The notes under the pieces are model-generated. The model saw nothing but the letters and a program-made list of their open reading frames with translations, did not search any database and was not told where the DNA came from. A stretch of 64,000 bases of DNA from Candidatus Baltobacteraceae bacterium (GTDB taxonomy: Bacteria > Vulcanimicrobiota > Vulcanimicrobiia > Vulcanimicrobiales > Vulcanimicrobiaceae), in assembly GCA_036559195.1 (NCBI GenBank), contig DATBTN010000073.1, positions 23,322-87,321 of the forward strand, written 5' to 3'. Shown one piece after another: positions 52,173 through 62,405 of the stretch (its first letter is position 1; each line of letters starts with the position of its first letter). The translations under genes and the position numbers were made by a program.

Positions 52173-53436
52173 CGTAGCCTCCATCCAACTCGCAGCGCAC
52201 GAGCGCAGCGCGTTTGCACAAATCTGGCCGGACGTCGTAGCTCGCGTTCGCGAAGCTGCGAGATCCGGCGCTCGACTCGTCGTCCTGCCCGAGGGGACCG
52301 CCCCGGCGTACGTACTGGGCCATCGCCCGTACGACGGAGAAGCGACCCAGCGGGCCCTTGCCGACAGTATAACAGTCGCACGCGAGATGCGTACTATAGT
52401 TGTTTTCGGCGGCGCGCGAAAAAATGGAAGCTGCTTGCTTAATAGTGCGTTCGTAATCGATAGCGACGGCTCGCTCGCCGGGCATGCGGACAAGCAATTC
52501 TTGTGGCACTTCGACCGCCAATGGTTCGAGGCGGGTACTTCGCTCGCGCCGATCGCGACTTCGATCGGGGCGATCGGCGCACTGGTCTGTGCCGACGGCC
52601 GCATCCCCACGCTCGCGCGCACCTTGGTCGACCGCGGCGCCCAAGTGCTGGTCATGCCGACCGCCTGGGTAACCAGCGGACGCGACCCCTCGCTGTTCGA
52701 AAACGCGCAGGCGGATCTGCTGGCTCGTGTCCGAGCGCGCGAAAACGCCGTTCCCTTCGTCGCATCCAATAAAGTCGGAGTCGAGCTTGGGTGCGTCGCC
52801 TATTGCGGTAAGAGTCAGATCGTCGACGCCGGCGGCGAGGTTCTCGCGATGGCTTCGCAGGATCGCGCCGAGACGATCTTCGCGGAGATCGAACTCGCCG
52901 ATCCGCATCCGCCCCGCCCGAGCTACCGGTTCGGCGACGCTTCGCGAACGCCGGATTCGGCGCGGCGAATCGCCATCACGCTCGCGCGGTTCGACGCGGC
53001 CGGATTAGACGAACGGCTGCGCATTCTTGAGGCCGCGTTCGTCCTCGCTCCCGGCGGCATGCATCGGCCGGCCGCGACGGCGGCCGACCCGGCCGTCGCG
53101 TACGTTGGCGACTCGCAGATGCTCGATCCGGCGGGTCTGGTACCCGCGCGCTCCGACGGCGCCGCGCTCGCGGTGTGGGAGACCCCCTCGACCGATGCGT
53201 TCTGGACGCTCACGTTTGCCCGCACTCGCGCGATGGAGTTGCGGATGTACGTCGTCGTTCTAGCCGCCGCGCAGGCACGCGCCTTTGCCGTCGATCCCGA
53301 TGGAAGCGTCGTTGCGGGCACGTTTCCCGGATACGACCTGGCCAGCTTCGCCTTCGATCCCGCGCGCGTGCAGAATACGTTCGTCGCGCCGAATACCGAC
53401 GTGCTCGATGGTCTCGCGCGTGCCGCGCGCGGCTAA
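52153..53436 (+). CDS. Nitrilase-superfamily carbon-nitrogen hydrolase
   Basis: 427 aa; the first ~265 residues form the nitrilase alpha-beta-beta-alpha fold with catalytic Glu (VVLPEGTAP), Lys (GHADKQFLW) and Cys (LVCADGRIPTLAR). A shorter C-terminal domain (about 290-427) resembles a second, catalytically dead nitrilase-like half. The reaction is C-N hydrolysis of an amide or a ureido group, substrate unknown. ATG 52153 is required to keep the first strand (ITVASIQLA). It overlaps the minus-strand lipoprotein start. Confidence 0.85.
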   Translation: MSRRTITVASIQLAAHERSAFAQIWPDVVARVREAARSGARLVVLPEGTAPAYVLGHRPYDGEATQRALADSITVAREMRTIVVFGGARKNGSCLLNSAFVIDSDGSLAGHADKQFLWHFDRQWFEAGTSLAPIATSIGAIGALVCADGRIPTLARTLVDRGAQVLVMPTAWVTSGRDPSLFENAQADLLARVRARENAVPFVASNKVGVELGCVAYCGKSQIVDAGGEVLAMASQDRAETIFAEIELADPHPPRPSYRFGDASRTPDSARRIAITLARFDAAGLDERLRILEAAFVLAPGGMHRPAATAADPAVAYVGDSQMLDPAGLVPARSDGAALAVWETPSTDAFWTLTFARTRAMELRMYVVVLAAAQARAFAVDPDGSVVAGTFPGYDLASFAFDPARVQNTFVAPNTDVLDGLARAARG

Positions 53437-54679
53437 CACACTCACGAGGGGGCTCCCGCTCTTTCTCGCCGCGACGCTTCTGGGTCTCGCGTTGCTCGGC
53501 ACCGTGCCGCACCGGCCGGCGGAGCGTGTGGGCTCGGTCGCGCTCGCGGTCCCGCGCGGGCCCTATCTGCCCGGCAGCCGCGTTCGGGTCGCCATCACCG
53601 GCCTGTTCGCCCCCTATCGCGTGAGCCTCTTAGGTCCGGGCAGCCTCGACGGCCTCGTCTATACCGTGCCGAACGTGACGGCTCCAACCACGGCCACGCT
53701 GATCGCGGGAGCCCCGGGCGCGGCCGCAATCGCCGAATTGCGGCTCGTGCCCGCCCCGCCGCTTTCGCAAGGACTCATCGCCGTCGCATCCTACGACGCC
53801 GGCATCGTCTTGCACGATTCGCACACGTTCGCGATCGTCGGCTACGTTCCGATCGGCGGAGCGCCGGGAGACGTGGCCTTCGGCCGCGACGGCACGATCG
53901 CGGCCCCGGATACCGACGGCGATTCTCTCGCGCTGGCCCGGCGTTCGCCGTGGCGGATCGAGGCGTTCCCGGGCGTAGCGCTCGGCAACGAGATCGCGAG
54001 CGATCCGGCCAGCGGCGCGTTCTTTGTGAGCGATCGCGACATTGCCGGGTACGGCGGCCTCACGCGCGTGAGCGCCGGCGGAGCCGTGACGCGGGTGCGC
54101 ACCGGCATTACCTCCGAAGGGCTGGCCGTCGACGCGCGACGCCGCGTCGTCTACGTCGGCAACGTCAACGATGCGAGCGTCACCGCGGTCGACGCCGATA
54201 CGATGACGGTGCGGCGGCGCATCGCATCGGTACCGCGGACGTTCGGCATCGCGCTCGACGAGCGCCGCCGCCGTCTCTACGTGGTTTCCAATACGAGCGC
54301 TTCGATGCACGGCGGCGGCGGATTCGTCGCCGCGATCGATCTGAGCGGCAAGCGGGAGCGCATCGCGGCGCGCAGCGCGCGGCTCGCCTTCCCGCTGGGC
54401 GTCGCCTACGATGCCGCAGGCGATCGAGTCTTCGTCACCGACGAAGAAGCAAACGTCGTGTACGTGCTCGACGCGCGAACGCTGCGCCCGCTGCGCGCCC
54501 CGCTGCGCACCTGCGATACGCCGTGGCGCCCGCACATCGATCGCGCCACGCACCGCTTGTTCGTTCCGTGCACGCGGGCGAACGCCGTCGACGTCTTCGA
54601 TCTTCGATCCCTGCGGCGCGTAGCGCACGCTCCCTTCGCGACCGGCGGATTTCCGCTCGGCATCGCAACCTGGAAATAG
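53420..54679 (+). CDS. Secreted YncE-like beta-propeller protein
   Basis: About 419 aa: N-terminal signal/anchor (LTRGLPLFLAATLLGLALLG), a beta domain, and then repeated 40-residue propeller blades (VDARRRVVYVGNVNDASVTAVDA; IALDERRRRLYVVSNTSAS; VAYDAAGDRVFVTDEEANVVYVLDA). Such proteins bind ligands or DNA in YncE; the role here is unknown. The GTG at 53420 overlaps nitrilase by 17 bp; ATG 53408 is possible. No ribosome site is obvious. Confidence 0.75.
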   Translation: MPRAANTLTRGLPLFLAATLLGLALLGTVPHRPAERVGSVALAVPRGPYLPGSRVRVAITGLFAPYRVSLLGPGSLDGLVYTVPNVTAPTTATLIAGAPGAAAIAELRLVPAPPLSQGLIAVASYDAGIVLHDSHTFAIVGYVPIGGAPGDVAFGRDGTIAAPDTDGDSLALARRSPWRIEAFPGVALGNEIASDPASGAFFVSDRDIAGYGGLTRVSAGGAVTRVRTGITSEGLAVDARRRVVYVGNVNDASVTAVDADTMTVRRRIASVPRTFGIALDERRRRLYVVSNTSASMHGGGGFVAAIDLSGKRERIAARSARLAFPLGVAYDAAGDRVFVTDEEANVVYVLDARTLRPLRAPLRTCDTPWRPHIDRATHRLFVPCTRANAVDVFDLRSLRRVAHAPFATGGFPLGIATWK

Positions 54680-54706
54680 ATCCTCGGTCGCGAACGTATC
54701 GTTGAC

Positions 54707-56857
54707 ATGATCACAACGGCGACGCGATCGCTTCTTCTCGCTCTGCTGCTGCTCGCGCCGATTACCGCCTTGGCGGGCGCGTTGCCGGCGACCATCGATC
54801 CGCCCCAACCGTTTCCGTCGATCGTGACCGACGCTCCGACGATCTCGTTCGTTGCGCCGGGCGTAAGTTACGGCGACTACGAGGTGTGGACGCTCGAGGG
54901 TCCGCTCTCCATTCACGTGCTCGCCGTAAACTTGCACGATCCAAGCGTTCGTCTCGATACGGCGCTCGCATCGGATCGTTTGAATTCAAACGGCGAGACC
55001 GTCTCGGCGATGGCAGCGCGGACCGGCGCCGTCGCCGGCGTCAACGGCGATTACTTCGATATCAATAACACCAACGCGCCCTTGAATATTTTGGTCGAGG
55101 GCGGGCGGTTGCTTAAGACGCCGATGCATCGCTACGCGTTTGGACTAACGCGCGATAAACAGCCCGAATTTCTCGAGTTCGGCTTCGGCGGAAACGTACA
55201 GTTCGCGAGCGGAACGACCGTCGACCTCAACGGCGTCAACGATTGGCCGCCGCCAAGCGGCGGCACGTCGCTGTTGACGCCGGAGTTCGGCGACGTGCCG
55301 CCGGAGCAAAATCTCACGCTCGTACGATTGCAGCCGACGAGCGGCTCGCCGCCGTTTTCGAGCTACCGCATTGCCGGCATCGCCGACAACACGACGCGGC
55401 AGCCCGCGGGCTACTATTTGGGTATCGGCGTCAACGCCTACGGGAACGCCGGAGCGATCGATCCCGGCGGCACGATCGCGGTTACGGCCAACGCAACGCC
55501 CCCGCTTGCCGATCTGCTCGCCGCCGTCGGCGGCGGCCCGCTCCTCGTGCGCGACGGCGCGCCTTACGACGACCCCGACGGACCCTCCGGCGGCGAATTC
55601 AACACGCGCATTCCAAGCTCCGGGCTCGCGCTCACGCGCGATGGAACGCTGCTGATGCTCGTGGTCGACGGCCGCCAGCCGACGCTCTCTATCGGCCTCT
55701 CGCGCGCGCAATTCGCATCGTTGATGCTCGGCTTCGGCGCGGTAACGGGGATGGCGCTCGACGGCGGCGGAAGCTCGACGATGGTTGCGCGCGCGCTCGG
55801 CGATTCGCGCGCGATCGTGCAGAACTCCCCTTCCGACGGAAGCGAACGCCGCATCGGCGATGCGCTGTTGGTTTACAGCGACGCGCCGCAAGGGCCGCCC
55901 GCGCGTCTTGCCGTCGCACCGCAGTTCGTGCGAGTCTTCGCCGGCGCCCAGATCGATCTGCGCGATACGACGACCGATGCCGCCGGCCATCCGCTCCCGC
56001 CGGTGGGAACCTTAGAGATCCGCGCGATCCCAGCCGACCTGGGCAAAATCGTCGGGCAGCGATTCATCGCCGGCACGCAAGCTCGCACGGGCATCCTGCA
56101 CGTGACGCGCGGCTCGCTCCGAACCGACGTGCCCGTGCACGTCGTCGACGCCGCGGCACGCATCGAGTTGATTCCCAAAGATCCCAACGTTTCGCCGGGC
56201 GAGCGCGTTCGTCTGGCCGCACGTGCCTACGACGCGCAAGGATATCCGCTCGAGCTGCCGGCGCATCTGCAGTGGAGCGCGAGTTCGGGACGCGTCGATT
56301 CGGATGGCTCCTTCGTCGCCGGCGCGCGCGACGCGACGGTGAGCGTGCGCGTCGCCGATTCGGTCGCATCCGAGCGCGTGACGGTGGGCCAGCACGACGC
56401 GCCGCTCCAGCTCGGCGGGCTGGTGCATTTCGCGACGATTCCGCGCAACGGACCCGGGTCGCTCGATTTCGGCACGCCGTGCGCGGCCTGCGTGACGCTG
56501 CACTACGATTTCACCGGAACCGAACGCGCGGCGTATCTCGAAGGCAGCGTGCCGCTTCCGAAACAATCGTTGGGCCTTGCGTTCGACGTCGACGGCGACG
56601 GCAACGGTGAAGTCCTGCGCGTGGCACTGCTCAACGCGATCAACGAACGCGTCGCGCTGACCGCCGGCAAGATTACGTGGAACGGTTGGCGCCACGTCGT
56701 CGTCAAGCTGCCCGCATCGCTCGCGCAACCCGTTCGTCTCGCACAAATCTACGTCGTGAACGCGCTCGGCGGACCGCCGGTTAGCGCCGCCGGCGCGATC
56801 TCGCTGCGCGACGTTCGCACGATTCTGGCAGGCAGCGGCGATTCGAGCCGACAATAG
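54707..56857 (+). CDS. Secreted phosphodiester glycosidase (NAGPA/DUF2233-like)
   Basis: 716 aa. Signal peptide ends near TALAGA. The NAGPA catalytic domain (about residues 60-400) shows VNGDYFD, GIGVNAYG, GGGPLLVRDG, NTRIPSSGLALTRDGTLLMLVVDGRQ and MALDGGGSSTMV. A Big-type Ig segment (about 410-560: ARLAVAPQFVRVFAGAQ, IELIPKDPNVSPGER) and a C-terminal jelly-roll-like beta domain follow. It probably cleaves a GlcNAc- or other sugar-phosphodiester of the cell surface. Upstream spacing of 27 bp suggests the propeller and this gene are co-transcribed. Confidence 0.88.
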   Translation: MITTATRSLLLALLLLAPITALAGALPATIDPPQPFPSIVTDAPTISFVAPGVSYGDYEVWTLEGPLSIHVLAVNLHDPSVRLDTALASDRLNSNGETVSAMAARTGAVAGVNGDYFDINNTNAPLNILVEGGRLLKTPMHRYAFGLTRDKQPEFLEFGFGGNVQFASGTTVDLNGVNDWPPPSGGTSLLTPEFGDVPPEQNLTLVRLQPTSGSPPFSSYRIAGIADNTTRQPAGYYLGIGVNAYGNAGAIDPGGTIAVTANATPPLADLLAAVGGGPLLVRDGAPYDDPDGPSGGEFNTRIPSSGLALTRDGTLLMLVVDGRQPTLSIGLSRAQFASLMLGFGAVTGMALDGGGSSTMVARALGDSRAIVQNSPSDGSERRIGDALLVYSDAPQGPPARLAVAPQFVRVFAGAQIDLRDTTTDAAGHPLPPVGTLEIRAIPADLGKIVGQRFIAGTQARTGILHVTRGSLRTDVPVHVVDAAARIELIPKDPNVSPGERVRLAARAYDAQGYPLELPAHLQWSASSGRVDSDGSFVAGARDATVSVRVADSVASERVTVGQHDAPLQLGGLVHFATIPRNGPGSLDFGTPCAACVTLHYDFTGTERAAYLEGSVPLPKQSLGLAFDVDGDGNGEVLRVALLNAINERVALTAGKITWNGWRHVVVKLPASLAQPVRLAQIYVVNALGGPPVSAAGAISLRDVRTILAGSGDSSRQ

Positions 56858-56865
56858 CGGCGCTC

Positions 56866-58317
56866 ATGGGTTTTGACCGCAACGCTGCCCGAGCGCTGGA
56901 TACGGCCGCCGCGGGTGGTGCACGGTATGCGGATATCCGCTTCGAGGTAGCGCGCTCCGAGCGCATCGAAGTGCGCAACGGAGTCGTCGTGACGCTCTCG
57001 GACGCAACGAGCCGCGGTTACGGCATCCGCGCCCTCTTCGATGGTGCGTGGGGATTTGCGGCGAGTTCCGACCTGACCGACGCGGGTTTGGACCGCACCG
57101 CCGCTCGCGCGGTCGCGATCGCGCGCGCCGGCGCCGCGATCGCGCGCCGGCGCTTCGGTGACGTACCGCCTAAGGCGTACGTCGACACGTTCGCGACGCC
57201 GATGCATCGCGATCCGGACGACGTGCCGCTCGACGAACGCGTCGAACTCTTGCTGGCCGCCGAAGCCGCGCTGCACGCCGACCCGTCGGTACGCGTCGGA
57301 CGCGCGTGGCTCGACCTGTGGCGGACCGACAAGTTTTTCTACAGCACGATCGGTTCGAAGATCGCCCAATCGCTGCGCCAAACCGGAAGCGGAATGCAAG
57401 CGATGGCGGTGGGCGACGGCGACGTGCAGACCCGAACCTTTCCCGGCGATGTCGGTCTCTACCAATCCGGAGGCTGGGAGGTGGTCGAGGCGGCGCAGCT
57501 CCCTGCGAACGCGCAACGCATCGGCGAAGAATCGGCCGCGCTTTTGCGCGCGCCGCAGAGCCCCAGCGGCACGTGCGACATCGTTTTAGGCGGCTCGCAG
57601 GTCTCGCTGCAGATTCACGAATCGTGCGGCCATCCGGCGGAACTCGATCGCGTGATGGGTTGGGAAGCAAACTTCTCCGGCGTGAGTTTCCTCGAGATCG
57701 ACCGGCTCGAACGGCTGCAGTACGGTTCCGATATCGTCACGATTCAGATCGATAACACGCTGCCGGCCGGCTTGGCAACCGCCGCCTACGATGACGAAGG
57801 CACGCGCAGCGGCGTCTCCGATATCATTCGCGCGGGGCGCCTCGCCGGCTACGAAATGAGCAACGACACCGCGCGCACGATCGGACGGCAGAGCAACGCG
57901 TGCGTTCGTGCCGAGAGCTGGGAATTCGTACCGATGATCCGCATGTGCAATCTCAACCTCTTGCCCGGCGACGTTGCGTTCGACCATCTTTTCGACGATA
58001 TCGCCGACGGGCTCTACATGGAGAGCAATCGGAGCTGGTCGATCGACGATCATCGCTTGAATTTTCAATTCGGCTGCGAGATCGCGTGGGAGATCAAGAA
58101 CGGCCGCCGCGGACGGATGCTGAAGAATCCGACGTACGCGGGCGTTACGCCGCAGTTTTGGAATTCGTGCGACGCGATCGCAGACCGGGACTCGTGGGTC
58201 GCCTGGGGCACGCCCAATTGCGGGAAAGGCGAACCGATACAGACGGGGCGCACGGCGCAGTGCGCGTCGCCGGCGCGCTTCCGCAACGTTCGCGTGGGGG
58301 TAGGCTACGGTGGATAA
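56866..58317 (+). CDS. tldD: TldD-family metalloprotease
   Basis: 483 aa, the active subunit of the TldD/E protease known for peptide antibiotic maturation and CcdA degradation. The zinc motif HESCGH (HExxxH) lies at about residue 250, with the third ligand Cys-region GDVAFDHLF... downstream. It overlaps tldE by 8 bp. Start ATG 56866, 8 bp after the glycosidase stop. No RiPP precursor is evident nearby. Confidence 0.93.
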   Translation: MGFDRNAARALDTAAAGGARYADIRFEVARSERIEVRNGVVVTLSDATSRGYGIRALFDGAWGFAASSDLTDAGLDRTAARAVAIARAGAAIARRRFGDVPPKAYVDTFATPMHRDPDDVPLDERVELLLAAEAALHADPSVRVGRAWLDLWRTDKFFYSTIGSKIAQSLRQTGSGMQAMAVGDGDVQTRTFPGDVGLYQSGGWEVVEAAQLPANAQRIGEESAALLRAPQSPSGTCDIVLGGSQVSLQIHESCGHPAELDRVMGWEANFSGVSFLEIDRLERLQYGSDIVTIQIDNTLPAGLATAAYDDEGTRSGVSDIIRAGRLAGYEMSNDTARTIGRQSNACVRAESWEFVPMIRMCNLNLLPGDVAFDHLFDDIADGLYMESNRSWSIDDHRLNFQFGCEIAWEIKNGRRGRMLKNPTYAGVTPQFWNSCDAIADRDSWVAWGTPNCGKGEPIQTGRTAQCASPARFRNVRVGVGYGG

Positions 58318-59641
58318 GGCGGCGCGCGAGGCGTTGGGCGCGCGCATTCTGGAACGCTCGAACGCCGATCACACCGAAGCGCTGGTCCATAGCGCGCAGA
58401 ACGAACTCACGCGTTTTACTCACAACGCCATTCATCAAAACGTCGCCAGTAACGACGTTGCGGTCTCGATCCGCGCGATCGTCGGACTGCGCACCGGAGT
58501 CGCCCGGACGAACGTCGTGAACGACGACTCGCTCCAAGCCTGCGTCGAGCGCGCGATCGCCCTGGCACGGCTCGCGCCTGAAGATCCCGGCCTAGCCGAC
58601 CTGCCGAACGGCGGCGCCGTGCAGACACCGCCCGGCGCGTTCGCGCCGAAGACCGCCGATGCCACACCGGCGATCCGTACCCGCATGTGTGAGGCGATCT
58701 TTGAGGTTGCCGAACGCGACGGGCTCTGGGCGGCCGGATACGCATCGACCAACGCGACCGGCATCACCATTCTCAACACGCGCGGCGCCACGGCATCCTT
58801 CGACGGAACGGCCGCCGGCGTCAACGTCAAGATGAACGCCGATGATTCGACCGGCTTTGGCGAAGCCTACGCAAACGACGTATCGGCCATCGGCGCGCGC
58901 ACGATCGCCGAGACCGCCGCGCAGAAAGCCCTCGCTTCGGCCAAGCCGCGCGCGGTCGATCCCGGCGAATGGACCGTCATTTTGGAACCGGCGGCCTTCG
59001 GCGAACTCTTCTCCTACATCGGCGATCACTTTTCGGCGCAGTCCTTCGACGAGGGGTCGTCGTTTCTCAGCGACGGACTCGACAAACCGTATCTGGGCGA
59101 GAACGTCACGATTCGCGACGACTACGCGCACCCGTTAGCACCGGGGATGCCCATCGATTTCGAGGGCCAGCCGACGCAGCGGCTCGCGCTCGTCGAAGAC
59201 GGCGTCGGGCGCGCGATCGTCACCGATAGTTATTGGGCCAAGCGTCTAAACCGCACCAACACCGGCCACGCCCTGCCCGCGCCGAACGCCTATGGCCCGC
59301 AGGCGTCCCACCTCGTGGTCGATCCCGGCTCGGCGTCGATCGCGCAACTCATCGCCGGGACGAAACGCGGCCTACTGATCAGCCGCTTCTGGTACATCCG
59401 GACCGTCGATCAGCGCCGGGCGATCGTAACGGGCATGACGCGCGACGGAACCTTCCTCATCGAAGACGGCAGCATCGTTTGCGGCGTGCGTAACATGCGC
59501 TTTAACCACAGCGTGATCGAGGCGCTCCGGCATTGCGAATTCTCAAGCGACGTGCGGCGCACGGGGAGCTTCGACTACTCGATGGTGGTGCCGTCGGCAA
59601 AGATCGAGGGCTTCACGTTCACGAGCGGAACCGATTTCTAG
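58310..59641 (+). CDS. pmbA: TldE/PmbA-family protein
   Basis: 443 aa, partner of TldD lacking the HExxxH. The start GTG overlaps tldD; the N-terminal domain contains ARTNVVNDDSLQACVERAI and the C-terminal FWYIRTVDQRRAIVTGMTRDG, GVRNMRFNHSVIEAL. Forms a heterodimer around the substrate. Confidence 0.93.
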   Translation: MDKAAREALGARILERSNADHTEALVHSAQNELTRFTHNAIHQNVASNDVAVSIRAIVGLRTGVARTNVVNDDSLQACVERAIALARLAPEDPGLADLPNGGAVQTPPGAFAPKTADATPAIRTRMCEAIFEVAERDGLWAAGYASTNATGITILNTRGATASFDGTAAGVNVKMNADDSTGFGEAYANDVSAIGARTIAETAAQKALASAKPRAVDPGEWTVILEPAAFGELFSYIGDHFSAQSFDEGSSFLSDGLDKPYLGENVTIRDDYAHPLAPGMPIDFEGQPTQRLALVEDGVGRAIVTDSYWAKRLNRTNTGHALPAPNAYGPQASHLVVDPGSASIAQLIAGTKRGLLISRFWYIRTVDQRRAIVTGMTRDGTFLIEDGSIVCGVRNMRFNHSVIEALRHCEFSSDVRRTGSFDYSMVVPSAKIEGFTFTSGTDF

Positions 59642-59734
59642 CTCGCCGCTAGCCGCACTTTTAGTCTTTTTTCATCTTTTTCGCTTAGCGTATCTGCCTC
59701 TCGCACGCACTCGATTACGGTGGAGGCGTTTCCC

Positions 59735-60934
59735 ATGAGGCATTTCGCGTCTATTGCAACGGTCGCAACCGCTACGGCAGCGGTCTTCGTTTTCACGGCC
59801 TGCGGCGGAGGGTCCGGGCAGTCGACCCCGGCCCTTACGCCGACGGTTCCCTCGGCTGCAGCCGGAGCCAATTCGTCGCTCGGCGCTGCGGCCCTCGACA
59901 CCGATCACAGCGACGATCGAGGACCTAATCCGGCGACGCCGGTCCTCAAAAGGCTCAACACCATCACGACGATCGGTTCGACGGTCGACCCGATCGACGG
60001 CGATCAAAACCCCTACGGACTCGACATCGCAAAGAGCGATTCCGGCCCGCTGCACGCGGGCGATCTCGTGGTCTGCAACTTCAACGATAGCAACGCGCTG
60101 GGCAACGTGCAGGGAACGGGAACGACGATCGTCGCGCTGCGTCCGCAGCCGGGCTCGGCTCCGACGCACGTCGCACAATCCGCAGACCTGCTCGGGTGCA
60201 CGGCCCTGGCGCTCGCTCCGAACGATGCCATTTGGGCCGCGGCATTCGCCGCCAACGACAATCCGATCGTGTCGCCTAACGGCGCGATACTCACGACGCT
60301 TGCGGGCGGCCCGTGGCACGGTCCGTTGGGCGAGACTTTTGCCGGACGCGCCGATCATCGGCGCGCGGCCGCATTTTACGAAAGCAATGCGGGTGACGGC
60401 AGCATCGTTCGCATCAACAGTATTTCAGGAAAATCTTTTACGTTCGACGTTATCGCGACGGGCTTTCCGATCAACGGCGGCGCACCGGGCGGCATTCTGG
60501 GGCCGTCGGGTCTGCAGTACGACGCACAACAGGATCGTCTGTACGTCGTCGACGGTGCGAACAACGCCGTGTACGCGCTGCGTCACGTTTCGACGATTCC
60601 GGCGCACGGCCTGAGCGTAGATCCGGGCGGCACGTCGTTCGGCGGCCCGTTCGCGCACCGCGCGCGCGTCGTCTTTTCGGGCGCGCCGCTCAACGGCCCG
60701 ATAAGTTCGGCGCTGATGCCGGGCGGCAGCCTCGTGATCGGCAACACGCTCGATCCCAACGGCACGAATCTCATGGTCGAGATTTCGCCGAGCGGACGGC
60801 TTTTGGCCGTGAAGAACGTCGATACCGGGCCCGCCGGCGCGCTCTTCGGCATGGTTGGGGCCGGCAGTGCCGAGAGTCCGAGGCTTTATTTCAACGACGA
60901 TAACGACAATACGGTCAAGGTGCTGACCCAATAG
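59735..60934 (+). CDS. Beta-propeller-like lipoprotein
   Basis: 399 aa, lipobox FTACGGG at about residue 22, then a Ser/Thr/Ala-rich linker. Repeated NHL/SMP-like blades (GDLVVCNFNDSNALGNVQG; LQYDAQQDRLYVVDGANNAVYAL; SPRLYFNDDNDNTVKVL). Start ATG 59735 with GGAGG 8 nt upstream is preferred over GTG 59720. It converges with the membrane gene at 60915 with 20-bp overlap. Function unknown; related in style to the 53420 gene. Confidence 0.75.
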   Translation: MRHFASIATVATATAAVFVFTACGGGSGQSTPALTPTVPSAAAGANSSLGAAALDTDHSDDRGPNPATPVLKRLNTITTIGSTVDPIDGDQNPYGLDIAKSDSGPLHAGDLVVCNFNDSNALGNVQGTGTTIVALRPQPGSAPTHVAQSADLLGCTALALAPNDAIWAAAFAANDNPIVSPNGAILTTLAGGPWHGPLGETFAGRADHRRAAAFYESNAGDGSIVRINSISGKSFTFDVIATGFPINGGAPGGILGPSGLQYDAQQDRLYVVDGANNAVYALRHVSTIPAHGLSVDPGGTSFGGPFAHRARVVFSGAPLNGPISSALMPGGSLVIGNTLDPNGTNLMVEISPSGRLLAVKNVDTGPAGALFGMVGAGSAESPRLYFNDDNDNTVKVLTQ

Positions 60935-61868
60935 GCTCCGCCGGTGCGGAGCGTGCGATCGCGAGCAGACGCCCGAAACCGGCGACGGCGAGAAGCAGAC
61001 CGATCGCCAGCGCCGGCGCGTAGGGAGTGGATGCGAGGACGATCGCCGGATAGCTGCCGACGTCCGCGCGCAAACGCAGACCGGCGAGGTTGCGCCGCGC
61101 GCCCGCCCGCACGACGCCGATGCCCCCGGGGAGGATGCGGTCGTTTTGATCGGAGACGGCAAAGAGCACCGCGGACGAGCCGAGAATCGGCGGATTCGTA
61201 TGCAGCTGCGCGGCTTGCTCGGGTGAAAACAGTACGGCCTTTACGACGCGCGACGCCGCCGGAACCGAGAACGTGTCGACCGGCACGTTCATGCCGGCAA
61301 TCGTCGTGTGCGCCGCCATCAGCAGGATGGGCGAGAGAAACGTGCCGTTCGTCGGCTGCGTGATCGTTAGGCGGTTTCCGCGCGCGTCCTCGGCCTCCAC
61401 GTAAACGACCGTGCGCGGCGATTGCCACATGACGGAGGAGGCGGTAAACGCCGGCCTGCGGCCGCCGACGGCGATCGTCGAGCCGGGTCGCTGCAGGTGA
61501 ACGATCAACCCGGCCGACGGCGCCAGCGCGCCGCCGGCTGCGAACGGAAAAACGAAGGTTCCGCCGGCGTCGGCGTTTGGAACGCTGGCGCCGGGGGCGC
61601 CGAGAACGGTCTGCGTATCGGGCGCGAGCAGGCCGCTGGCAGCGCCCGCGAACGCGACGATCGCCGTGCCGAAAACGAGCATGGCGAGCGCGCCGATCTC
61701 CCGCGGCCGAGCGCGCCGAATGCGGCGCAAACGCAGCGCCGCATACGCGACAAGCGCGACCAGCAACGCGCCGTACCAGCCGTAATGATAGAGCTCGCGT
61801 CCGGGAAAGAGATCCTGCGCGAGAACGGCGGCCACCGTTATGGCGGCGACGATGGGCACGTCACCCAC
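60915..61868 (-). CDS. Membrane protein of unknown function
   Basis: 317 aa: three N-terminal transmembrane helices (IVAAITVAAVLAQDLF; YGALLVALVAYAALRL; IGALAMLVFGTAIVAFAGAASGLL), a ~200-residue extracytoplasmic beta-rich domain and a final helix (ALAIGLLLAVAGFGRLLAI). Downstream of tlpA-like gene by 3 bp. I do not recognise it; coupling to the thioredoxin suggests an envelope redox or assembly role (inference). Confidence 0.65.
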   Translation of the reverse strand: MGDVPIVAAITVAAVLAQDLFPGRELYHYGWYGALLVALVAYAALRLRRIRRARPREIGALAMLVFGTAIVAFAGAASGLLAPDTQTVLGAPGASVPNADAGGTFVFPFAAGGALAPSAGLIVHLQRPGSTIAVGGRRPAFTASSVMWQSPRTVVYVEAEDARGNRLTITQPTNGTFLSPILLMAAHTTIAGMNVPVDTFSVPAASRVVKAVLFSPEQAAQLHTNPPILGSSAVLFAVSDQNDRILPGGIGVVRAGARRNLAGLRLRADVGSYPAIVLASTPYAPALAIGLLLAVAGFGRLLAIARSAPAEPIGSAP

Positions 61869-61871
61869 GCG

Positions 61872-62405
61872 CTATTTCCCCACGAGCGGTGAAACGGCTG
61901 CCACCATCTGGTCGTAAGAGAGCGGCCCGTCGAAACCCCGCACGACGATGCCGCGCGGATCGATCACGATCGTCGTCGGCAGGCCGAGCGCCGTATAGAC
62001 GCGGCCGTAGCGTTGCTGCGGATCGAGCAGAATGGGAAAACGGATCCCCAGCGAGCGCGCGAACGCACCGGCGCGCTTGGCCGATTCGCCTTGGTTTACG
62101 CCGAGTACGACGAGGTTCGCGCTGCGGTACCGCGCGTAGAGCCGCTGCAGATCCGGCATCTCCGCACGGCACGGGGGACACCACGACGCCCACAGGTTCA
62201 GCACCACGATGCGTCCGCGGTACGACGCCAGGCCATCCGGCGTGCCGTCGAGCCGCGCAACCGTAAACGCGGGCGCGGGTTGGCCGACGAGCCCCGCCGG
62301 GCCGCCCGCGCGCGAAGAACCCGCGCCGCGAAAATATCCGGCCAGGACGGCAACGGCGATGATCGCCCCGGCGACCCAATACATCCACTTCGCCGATCGC
62401 GACAT
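61872..62405 (-). CDS. TlpA/ResA-like membrane-anchored thioredoxin
   Basis: 177 aa: one N-terminal transmembrane anchor ([19 protein letters not shown]), AhpC/TSA-TlpA fold with CPPC at residues 76-79 ([10 protein letters not shown]) and the cis-Pro loop [12 protein letters not shown]. Would reduce or oxidise periplasmic disulfides, as ResA does for cytochrome c maturation. The ATG adjoins the stop of the 94-aa gene. The upstream 94-aa gene lacks family identity. Confidence 0.9.
   Translation of the reverse strand: MSRSAKWMYWVAGAIIAVAVLAGYFRGAGSSRAGGPAGLVGQPAPAFTVARLDGTPDGLASYRGRIVVLNLWASWCPPCRAEMPDLQRLYARYRSANLVVLGVNQGESAKRAGAFARSLGIRFPILLDPQQRYGRVYTALGLPTTIVIDPRGIVVRGFDGPLSYDQMVAAVSPLVGK

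Noticed and set aside
55243..56610. 455-codon frame inside the glycosidase gene
   Set aside because: Arg-rich shadow; the NAGPA frame contains all signatures.
56866..59641. RiPP maturation locus based on TldD/E
   Set aside because: No candidate precursor peptide, radical enzyme or exporter lies beside them; TldD/E are widespread housekeeping proteases.
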